Assembly (NCBI GenBank): GCA_937921805.1
Contig: CAKZUS010000363.1
Location: 1-20,783 of the forward strand
Length of the DNA stretch: 20,783 nt
Origin: an uncultured Granulosicoccaceae bacterium
Lineage (GTDB): Bacteria > Pseudomonadota > Gammaproteobacteria > JABXHR01
Reading direction: 5' to 3'
The notes below the pieces were generated by a model. The model saw only the letters and a list, made by a program, of their open reading frames with translations, searched no databases and was not told the origin of the DNA. Positions 15,664-20,783 of this stretch are shown here, piece by piece. The position numbers and the translations under genes were made by a program. Numbering within the stretch: the first letter of the stretch is position 1; each line of letters begins with the position of its first letter.

Positions 15664-15767
15664 CTAGAGAAACTGAGAACACCAACTCCGATCTGCCCTT
15701 GTCTTGAGGGAGAGATTGCAGTTTCTCTAGCGCGGAATTGTTGTTTATCTCTCCCTCGAAGCGAGGG
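15664..15767. other. Interleaved inverted repeats, possible pseudoknot RNA
   Basis: Two perfect inverted repeats are interleaved in the order A-B-A'-B': A 15664-15675 (CTAGAGAAACTG) with A' 15719-15730, and B 15706-15716 (GAGGGAGAGAT) with B' 15747-15757. B' also overlaps a hairpin CCCTCG-AAG-CGAGGG (15753-15767). As RNA this could form a pseudoknot, or switch between B-B' and the downstream hairpin. It lies in a gap between genes and just before the broken ORF at 15786. It could equally be scars of mobile-element ends. Confidence 0.45.
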
Positions 15768-15785
15768 TATTAATTATGTTTGGAT

Positions 15786-16016
15786 ATGAAGTACCAATAT
15801 TTGGTTCGTCTCCGCTCTGAGGACAGCGAATATCACCATAACTGATGCGTGGTCTCGTCATTTAGCTTGGATGGAATCCTGCGCGAGGACATGTTCATCC
15901 GTGAACCTGGGGACCTTGATGGCGATATGACCATCGAGCACGTTACCTACATCGACGAGAGGCCAGAGCACTGGGAACTCTTGAATAGATTGCTTGGGTT
16001 TGAGCATACAAAATAG
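15786..16016 (+). pseudogene. Broken hypothetical gene, one internal UGA
   Basis: From ATG 15786 to TAG 16014-16016 the frame is open except for UGA at codon 20 (15843-15845). The translation after it looks genuinely coding (FSLDGILREDMFIREPGDL, then HVTYIDERPEHWELLNRLLGFEH). In the -1 frame from AAAATAG a further coding-like stretch (PTEPITATEAKLRPTRKRSRP) runs to TGA at 16127-16129, suggesting a frameshift. No family was recognised. The UGA may be a nonsense mutation, or UGA read as an amino acid; the possible frameshift favours decay. Nothing clear lies in 16130-16224. Confidence 0.4.
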
Positions 16017-16224
16017 AGGGCGTCACGGCTCCCACAGAACCAATCACAGCCACTGAGGCGAAGCTGCGCCCCACACGCAAGCGTAGCCGACCTCAATGGT
16101 GGCAGAACCGCTCTGAAACCACTGCTTGACTCTCTGTGTATACCAATACAATGACAGTACGTTTCATCCGAGCTGGTAGCTGCGGGTGAAGCCCGTCTGC
16201 TGCTGGTTCCTTTCTGAGGTACCC

Positions 16225-17016
16225 ATGTCAACAGACAACCCACGCCAAGAGTTCTTGAGTCTCTTTGGGAATCTGGCAACGCACAAGCACAGAAGTGAGG
16301 TCTTTAATGACTTAATCTTCTTTTCCTTTGCGACACTGCGCAATTGCATTCATCCAGACGAAGCACTGGAGCAGGAATATCTTCGCCGCATACATCAGTA
16401 CGAACGAAACGACATCCTGACGTTTCCGAAGCTCTTCGGTCTATTACAACAGCTGCTTCAGGCAAAGCCTTGTGACATCCTCGGTCCACTGTCGAGTGAG
16501 GTTGGAGTCAATAGCCAAGAGATGGCGCAATACTTCTCGCCGCCGTCCACATCAGGGCTAATGGCCGAGCTACTCGACCCGTGTAAAGAGTTAGAATCAA
16601 GGCCATATATCACCTTGCACGAACCTACCTGCGGAGCAGGTGGGATGGTGCTTGCCTATGTTGATCGCCTGATTAATAAGGGATATAACCCTGCCACCAC
16701 TATTTGGGTTCAGTGCATAGATGTTGATCGCCTCGCAGCGATGATGTGCTACATCCAGCTCTCTTTGTGGAATGTTCCTGCTGAAATTGTCGTCGGTGAC
16801 TCGCTGACGTTGAAGCATCGTGAGGTGCACTACACCATGGCACACTATTTTTACGGGTGGGAAGAACGTCTTGCGTTCGAGAAACAGACACAGACAATGT
16901 TGAATTTCATCAGATCGGGTGATCTGAATCCAAAAACTGTTTCAGTGTCTTCGAGTGATGAGCGTACTCAGCCAATGCCGCAACAGTCATCCCAGTTCGA
17001 TCTGGGATTCGACTGA
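16225..17016 (+). CDS. N6-adenine methylase-like protein without NPPY motif
   Basis: 263 residues from ATG 16225, chosen because GAGGT lies 4 bases upstream; an in-frame GTG at 16186 lacks a ribosome binding site. The C-terminal half carries the SAM-binding features of HsdM-type methylases: QYFSPPSTSGLMAEL (102-116), HEPTCGAGGMVLAY (132-145, motif I), CIDVDRLAAMMCYIQLSLW and GDSL (191-194). The catalytic NPPY/NPPF expected soon after GDSL is absent and the protein ends soon after, so methylation of DNA is doubtful. Similar truncated methylase-like proteins occur on plasmids. A terminator follows 6 bases after the TGA stop, which supports UGA being a stop here. Confidence 0.75.
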   Translation: MSTDNPRQEFLSLFGNLATHKHRSEVFNDLIFFSFATLRNCIHPDEALEQEYLRRIHQYERNDILTFPKLFGLLQQLLQAKPCDILGPLSSEVGVNSQEMAQYFSPPSTSGLMAELLDPCKELESRPYITLHEPTCGAGGMVLAYVDRLINKGYNPATTIWVQCIDVDRLAAMMCYIQLSLWNVPAEIVVGDSLTLKHREVHYTMAHYFYGWEERLAFEKQTQTMLNFIRSGDLNPKTVSVSSSDERTQPMPQQSSQFDLGFD

Positions 17017-17022
17017 GCTATT

Positions 17023-17047
17023 CCCTCGCGCATGCGAGGGATTTTTT
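17023..17047 (+). terminator. Rho-independent terminator
   Basis: Perfect 7-bp stem CCCTCGC/GCGAGGG with a 4-base loop, followed by ATTTTTT. It lies directly after the methylase-like gene. Confidence 0.9.
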
Positions 17048-17096
17048 AGTGAGTCTCGATATCATATTTTCTCGAACATAATCCTCACTCTATACA

Positions 17097-17134
17097 GGGG
17101 TTTGAAGTCCAACGGAACAGAAACGTACGCTAAG
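17097..17134 (+). repeat. Tn3 terminal inverted repeat, left
   Basis: 38 bases identical to the reverse complement of 19416-19453. The tnpA stop codon lies inside it. Confidence 0.95.
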
Positions 17135-18027
17135 GCCATAAATCTTTCTCTGATGGTTGCCTCAGCGGTCTAAGCTGGCCATTGCTAACTTGCTCTGTAA
17201 GTGTGAAGGAGTAATGGCCCAGCATATTGATGTGCCCATAACACAGCGGCGATAAGCGCGATTCATCTTCAGGCTTCACATAGCCCCCTTGCTCTTTGAG
17301 ATGAGTGAGTGCCGCTTGCATGTACATCGTATTCCAGAGCACCACAGCATTGGTCACCAACCTTAGTGCACTAAGCTGATCTTCTTGGCCTTCTCGATAG
17401 TGTTTTCTGATTTCACCACGTTGGCCATGACAAATACTCCTCGCCACAGCATGACGGCTTTCTGTGCGGTTGAGTTGCGTTAAGATTCGCCGCCGATAGT
17501 CTTCACTGTCAATGTAGTTCAACAGGTACAGGGTTTTATTGATGCGGCCCACCTCAATGATGCCCTGGGTCAGGCGAGATGAGCGTTCGCTTTTGAGCAA
17601 ACAGCGTATGAGTTCTGATGCTTGCACTGTTTCGAGCTTCAAAGATCCTGCGACGCGCAGCATGTCTTCCCACTGCGGTACGATACGTTCTAGCCGGATG
17701 CGGTGACGGGCTAGGTCGTTGAGAGCACCATAATCGGCTTCCTTATCAATACGCTAGAAGGCAGATTCCCCTGCATCGGCAAGACGTGGTGAGAATTGGT
17801 ATCCCAATAACCAAAAGAGACCGAAAACCAGGTCGCTAGCCCCGGTAGTGTCACTCATTAGTTCCATAGGATTAAGCGTGGTTTGCTGCTCTAATAGGCC
17901 TTCGAGTACAAAGATGGAATCACGCAAAGTCTCTGGCACCACCATACTGTGGAAACCCGAGAATTGATCAGAGATAAAGTTGTACCAGGTCACGCCTCGG
18001 CTCGCACCAAAGTACTTGCTATTGGCT
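17130..18027 (-). pseudogene. tnpA: Tn3-family transposase remnant (C-terminal third)
   Basis: About 300 codons of the C-terminal part of a roughly 1000-residue Tn3 transposase. Recognisable blocks: KYFGASRGVTWYNF, SDQFSGFHSMVVPETLRDS, LMSDTTGASDLVFGLFWLLGYQFSPRLAD, RIDKEADYGALNDLARHRI and GHINMLGHYSF. It lacks the N-terminal two thirds and is broken again by TAG at 17754-17756, where relatives have tryptophan (FWRID). It cannot be active. Confidence 0.92.
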
Positions 18028-18284
18028 TTGGCACTATGGGCAAGATGGTCGTCACTATCCTCTCTGCCGTATCCCAGGCAGAACGTCATCGGATATTAGA
18101 GCGGACTAATGAAGGAAGGCTAGAAGCGCAAAGCAAAGGCATATGCTTTGGCCGCAAACCCAGTGTAGATCGAGCACAGCTCTTTGCTTTGCATCAGCAA
18201 AAAGTCGGCGCTACGGATATCTCAAAGCAAATGGGTATCGCGGGCTCAACGGTCTACAAGATTCTGAATACAGAAAGTGCTTAG
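18028..18284 (+). pseudogene. tnpR: Tn3 resolvase remnant (C-terminal half)
   Basis: Reads GTMGKMVVTILSAVSQAERHRILERTNEGR, then FGRKPSVDRAQL and a C-terminal helix-turn-helix (VGATDISKQMGIAGSTVYKIL). This is the end of the serine recombinase catalytic domain, the E helix and the DNA-binding domain. The N-terminal half with the catalytic serine is gone; the sequence abuts the tnpA remnant at about 18027/18028. An ATG at 18035 is available, so a DNA-binding fragment might still be made. Confidence 0.88.
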
Positions 18285-18292
18285 CGTAGGTC

Positions 18293-18709
18293 TCAATGCT
18301 CATGACGGCACAATGAGTGATCGGCTAGAGAAGCCAAAATATAGCAATGTTGCGACGTTCCCTGACCATCGCAAGCCTCTGCAATGCGATCGAGTTCTTT
18401 TTCCAAAGCTTGAAGCTTCTTTATTTTCTGGCGTACGTCAGAGAGCTGGGTAGTCACGATATCTGTTGCATCAAGACAAGATTGATCGGGCTGCTTTTGT
18501 AGATCAATCAATGATGCGATGGCTTTGATGGAAAAGCCAAGATCACGAGCATGCTTAATGAAACTGAGCCGTTCAGCACTCAGAGCGCTATACCTTCTTT
18601 GGTTGCCTTCAGAACGCTCAGGTGGATCTAGTAACCCCGTATCTTCGTAATAGCGAATAGTAGGAATCTTCACTTTCGTGAGTTTGGAGAGCGCACCGAT
18701 TGTGAACAT
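18293..18709 (-). CDS. MerR-family metal-responsive regulator (CadR/PbrR-like)
   Basis: 138 residues. The N-terminal winged helix-turn-helix is typical of MerR (FTIGALSKLTKVKIPTIRYYEDTGLL, RRYSALSAERLSFI), followed by a dimerisation helix. Cysteines at 78, 112 and 122 match the metal-binding pattern of Cd/Pb/Zn/Co-type MerR proteins, including ACDGQGTSQHCYILASLA near the C-terminus. AAGGAG lies before the ATG. It is divergent from the efflux gene, and the intervening promoter has the MerR-type 19-base spacer. The metal is not determined. Confidence 0.9.
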   Translation of the reverse strand: MFTIGALSKLTKVKIPTIRYYEDTGLLDPPERSEGNQRRYSALSAERLSFIKHARDLGFSIKAIASLIDLQKQPDQSCLDATDIVTTQLSDVRQKIKKLQALEKELDRIAEACDGQGTSQHCYILASLADHSLCRHEH

Positions 18710-18719
18710 AAATTTCTCC

Positions 18720-18750
18720 TTGAAGCTCTAGTTACTAGAGACATTACACT
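18720..18750 (+). promoter_or_regulatory. MerR-type promoter and operator of the efflux gene
   Basis: TTGAAG (18720-18725) and TACACT (18745-18750) are 19 bases apart, the long spacing that MerR activators correct by twisting DNA. Within the spacer is a perfect 15-base palindrome, CTCTAG-TTA-CTAGAG (18726-18740), close to known CadR/PbrR operators. Confidence 0.85.
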
Positions 18751-18781
18751 ATTCATTCAATAGTTATCAAAGGGCAGAACT

Positions 18782-19408
18782 ATGGCAGGGTGTTGTGGGC
18801 ACGATGTGAAATTTGATGGTGTTTCTCGCGATTACAAGCGGCGTCTGTGGATTGTTATCCTATTGAATGCAATGATGTTTATCGTTGAGATGAGTGCAGG
18901 GTACGCCGCCCAATCGCAAGCCTTACAAGCAGATGCACTCGATTTTTTGGGCGATGCAATGACCTATGGACTATCACTGGCGGTGATCGGTGCCTCCATT
19001 CGAATTCGAGCGAATGCTGCCCTTGCAAAAGGAGTGAGTCTGCTGCTGATGGGGGCATGGGTGTTAGGCAGCACCATCTACCAAACACTCTATATTGGTG
19101 TTCCCAAAGCTGAAATCATGGGCATCATCGGTTTCCTAGCTTTAGCGAGTAATCTGGCGAGTGTGATCCTACTGATACCTTATAAGGATGGCGATGCGAA
19201 TGTGAGGTCTGTATGGCTTTGTTCTCGAAATGATGCGATCGGCAATGTTGCAGTTATGCTTGCTGCAATAGGAGTATGGTGGACTTCTACAGGGTGGCCA
19301 GATGTTGTCGTAGCACTCATTATGGCTGGCTTGTTCTTGTCTTCTGCAACACAAATAGTCCAACAAGCACTAGCAGAACGTCGTGAGACGATTCACGGGA
19401 ATGTGTAG
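18782..19408 (+). CDS. CDF-type cation efflux transporter
   Basis: 208 residues in the inner membrane. Cation diffusion proteins export divalent metals in exchange for protons. The N-terminus has a CCGHD metal-binding-like segment. Membrane helices lie at about 25-45, 52-72, 80-100, 108-128, 148-165 and 170-190. The metal-site motifs QADALDFLGDA (about 51-61) and SRNDAIGNVAVM (about 148-159) are visible. The C-terminal cytoplasmic domain of larger CzcD-type proteins is lacking, as in the short form often paired with a MerR gene. Controlled by the divergent MerR. Confidence 0.88.
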   Translation: MAGCCGHDVKFDGVSRDYKRRLWIVILLNAMMFIVEMSAGYAAQSQALQADALDFLGDAMTYGLSLAVIGASIRIRANAALAKGVSLLLMGAWVLGSTIYQTLYIGVPKAEIMGIIGFLALASNLASVILLIPYKDGDANVRSVWLCSRNDAIGNVAVMLAAIGVWWTSTGWPDVVVALIMAGLFLSSATQIVQQALAERRETIHGNV

Positions 19409-19415
19409 TTACCCA

Positions 19416-19453
19416 CCTTAGCGTACGTTTCTGTTCCGTTGGACTTCAAACCC
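19416..19453 (-). repeat. Tn3 terminal inverted repeat, right
   Basis: Perfect 38-base inverted copy of 17097-17134, followed by ATACA, the same 5 bases that precede the left end. Confidence 0.95.
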
Positions 19454-19587
19454 CATACACGCCACTCTAGAGTGCGCATCGCTTGGTCGTGTTTGGTAAG
19501 TCGAGTGCCTGCTCACTCACCACATCTTCTTGAATCTCAATGCGAACCAACTCTGGGGTTGATTGGCATGTTGAGCCGAGGGATCGA

Positions 19588-19644
19588 AAGTAAGTGCACA
19601 AATAGCAAACAAACTTACTTAACTTACTTATTTTTTGCTATACT
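19588..19644 (+). promoter_or_regulatory. KfrA promoter with repeated operator
   Basis: The 9-base unit ACTTACTTA is repeated in tandem at 19613-19630, with an inverted copy (AAGTAAGT) at 19588-19595. An extended -10 (TGC TATACT, 19636-19644) follows directly, so a protein bound to the repeats would cover the promoter. This suits the autorepression known for KfrA. Confidence 0.6.
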
Positions 19645-19672
19645 CATCGCACAGTCAGTAGCAAATATACAC

Positions 19673-20317
19673 ATGAAAAAACCCACCTATACCCCTGAGC
19701 AAATCATTGAAGCGGGCGAAAAGCTCCAGAAAGACGGTAAACGAGTGACCCCATTTGGTATCCGCAACATCATGGGCGGAGGGAATCCCGCTCGCATACG
19801 CGAGATATGGGACTCTCATGGCACAACCGTGCCTCAGCTCCCACAACTAGAGCAGTCAGTACCACTCCCAGCCGAGTTTAGCGACACCCTCATATCTGCC
19901 AAGAACGGACTTGATCAACTCGCGCACAGGCTCTACGCCAAGGCGCAGGAAATATCAGAATCCCGCGTTCGTGAAAGCATTGCCGCATCTCAGCTAGCCC
20001 AGGAACAGGCAGAAGCTGAAGTGGTAGAAGCTATGAAAAGCGTTGAACAAAGCGACACAGAAAACACACGACTTTTTGCAGAGATAGAGGCTCTCCAGGA
20101 ACAACTCAGCTCGCTAAACAGTGAAAAATCACGCCTTGAAGAGCGTCTTCAGATCGCTCAGGCCAAAGAGAGTGATACCAGAGAACAGCTCAATGCACTA
20201 CAAAAAGAACATAAAGAAAGCTTTGCTAACACAGTCCGCTACCAAGAGCGTGCAGAGCAAGCAGAAAAACAGAATATGAGCTTGCAAAGGATCATCGACA
20301 AGATGGGGAGCAGCTAG
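19673..20317 (+). CDS. kfrA: KfrA-like plasmid DNA-binding coiled-coil protein
   Basis: 214 residues from ATG 19673, which lies 29 bases after the -10; a longer in-frame reading from 19439 runs out of the transposon end and is unlikely. The N-terminal domain (1-50: YTPEQIIEAGEKLQKDGKRVT, GIRNIMGGGNPARIREIWD) matches the KfrA DNA-binding domain. The rest is an almost unbroken coiled coil rich in A, E, Q and L (about 75-210). KfrA proteins of IncP-type plasmids repress themselves and support stable inheritance. Location beside the origin fits. Confidence 0.88.
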   Translation: MKKPTYTPEQIIEAGEKLQKDGKRVTPFGIRNIMGGGNPARIREIWDSHGTTVPQLPQLEQSVPLPAEFSDTLISAKNGLDQLAHRLYAKAQEISESRVRESIAASQLAQEQAEAEVVEAMKSVEQSDTENTRLFAEIEALQEQLSSLNSEKSRLEERLQIAQAKESDTREQLNALQKEHKESFANTVRYQERAEQAEKQNMSLQRIIDKMGSS

Positions 20318-20340
20318 TCTAAGCCGCTAAGAAGGGAGCC

Positions 20341-20349
20341 TGTGGATAA
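20341..20349 (-). promoter_or_regulatory. DnaA box
   Basis: TGTGGATAA is the exact reverse complement of the consensus TTATCCACA. It lies 10 bases before the first iteron. Confidence 0.75.
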
Positions 20350-20358
20350 CCAGAAACC

Positions 20359-20451
20359 CTTCGATAGGTTATGTAAGAAATGGTTCAAAACTTCGATAGG
20401 TTATGTAAGAACTTCGATAGGTTATGTTAAATCTTCGATAGGTTATGTAAG
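20359..20451 (+). repeat. Iterons of a plasmid replication origin
   Basis: Four direct repeats of a 19-base unit beginning CTTCGATAGGTTATGT at 20359, 20391, 20412 and 20433. The third differs only in the last three bases. Spacing is 32, 21 and 21 bases, about three and two helical turns, so a Rep protein would bind the same face. With the DnaA box before and the AT-rich stretch after, this is an iteron-type oriV. Confidence 0.88.
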
Positions 20452-20783
20452 AGCCATTCAAAAAAATCCTTTAACAACGGGCACATAGCTCTTGTTTCCA
20501 AATTTTTAATAATCTTTAATATTCTAAGATTAACTGTATTAAGAGCAATCGCGCGCGAGAAAAATCAAAAAAATAACCATTCCAAGCAAGGAGTTTCTTT
20601 TACAGCTTAAAGAAGGGGGGAGGGTGGCGCTGAAAGACATTTCAGTGCCCGTAGAAGAGACTTTAGAGTGCTTTAGGTACCAAAGTAAGGGTGTGGTGGC
20701 AAAAAGCCCGTAGAGACCCCTTAGGGCGCGTTTTCGAGACTTTGGCACTTGCAGACTTTTCATATCCACACGTAAAAGCAAGG
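20452..20783. other. Downstream part of oriV, no gene supported
   Basis: 20455-20550 is AT-rich and suited to strand opening. From 20600 the sequence becomes GC-richer, with a small inverted repeat CTGAAA/TTTCAG (20630-20645). No convincing gene is present; a rep gene probably lies beyond the window end. Confidence 0.5.

Larger units (their letters stand above)
17097..19453. mobile_element. Defective Tn3-family transposon with metal-efflux cargo
   Basis: Bounded by perfect 38-bp inverted repeats of the Tn3 type (GGGG...CGCTAAG), flanked by the 5-bp direct repeat ATACA at 17092-17096 and 19454-19458, the target duplication expected for Tn3. Inside are C-terminal remnants of tnpA (minus) and tnpR (plus) joined head to head, then a MerR regulator and a cation efflux gene. 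The intact ends and target duplication mean that it moved here as a unit, in trans or before the internal deletion and nonsense mutation. Confidence 0.95.

Noticed and set aside
16186..16224. GTG start giving 13 extra residues to the methylase-like protein.
   Set aside because: No ribosome binding site at the GTG, whereas GAGGT stands properly before ATG 16225.
17754..17756. TAG in tnpA as possible stop-codon recoding.
   Set aside because: It is UAG at a conserved tryptophan in an already truncated transposase; an ordinary TGG to TAG mutation explains it.
19439..19672. Longer KfrA reading starting inside the transposon end.
   Set aside because: The added residues derive from the transposon inverted repeat and the promoter/operator; the KfrA domain starts at 19673 after a clear -10.
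20359..20451. The 19-base direct repeats as a CRISPR array.
   Set aside because: Spacing is only 2-13 bases between repeats with no unique spacers, and a DnaA box is adjacent; these are iterons.
20539..20781. Minus-strand 80-codon open frame at the window end as a possible Rep fragment.
   Set aside because: The composition is not protein-like, no Rep winged-helix motif is visible, and it overlaps the AT-rich origin segment.

Overview
The window looks like part of a mobilizable plasmid (or plasmid-derived contig) from a proteobacterium-like host that uses the standard genetic code. It has a relaxase, a MobC-type accessory protein and a coupling protein, an iteron origin with a DnaA box, a KfrA-like protein, several toxin-antitoxin pairs, an IS630-family element and a Tn3-family transposon with metal-efflux cargo. 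No rRNA, tRNA or CRISPR was seen. The host cannot be named from this sequence alone. The transfer genes are probably standard code, because they carry no internal UGA over long lengths and several end at UGA in ATGA overlaps.

Layout. 1-1120: complete IS630-family element, starting at base 1 of the window and inserted in an AT-rich luxE-like gene (1047-2156). 2251-4895: tight minus-strand operon of an exported SPOR-like protein, a membrane-associated J-domain protein, and a multi-spanning membrane protein whose soluble part resembles the PARP/ADP-ribosyltransferase catalytic domain. 4896-6206: promoter, broken small gene, small membrane protein, BrnT/BrnA-like pair. 6307-11231: mobilization operon (MobC, relaxase with about eight internal repeats, two small proteins, TraG/VirD4-like ATPase), with a candidate oriT at 11266-11343. 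11542-13702: DNA methyltransferase, a second BrnT/BrnA-like pair and small genes. These are open only if UGA is read as an amino acid. 13753-15581: VapBC-like pair and a lipoprotein resembling polysaccharide lyases. 15664-16016: interleaved inverted repeats and a broken gene. 16225-17016: N6-methylase-like protein lacking NPPY. 17097-19453: Tn3-family transposon with perfect 38-bp ends, 5-bp target duplication, tnpA/tnpR remnants, a MerR regulator and a cation efflux protein. 19588-20783: KfrA-like gene and iteron origin.

Most notable. Four adjoining genes (methyltransferase, BrnT-like, BrnA-like, a 76-codon ORF) contain six in-frame stops, all UGA and none UAA or UAG, with no frameshift. Where family alignment can be judged the UGA falls at glycine. 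That is the pattern of genetic code 25 (UGA = Gly), known from Gracilibacteria and Absconditabacteria. The simplest inference is a segment acquired from a recoded lineage and carried on a standard-code plasmid. A second candidate novelty is the SPOR / J-domain / membrane PARP-like operon.
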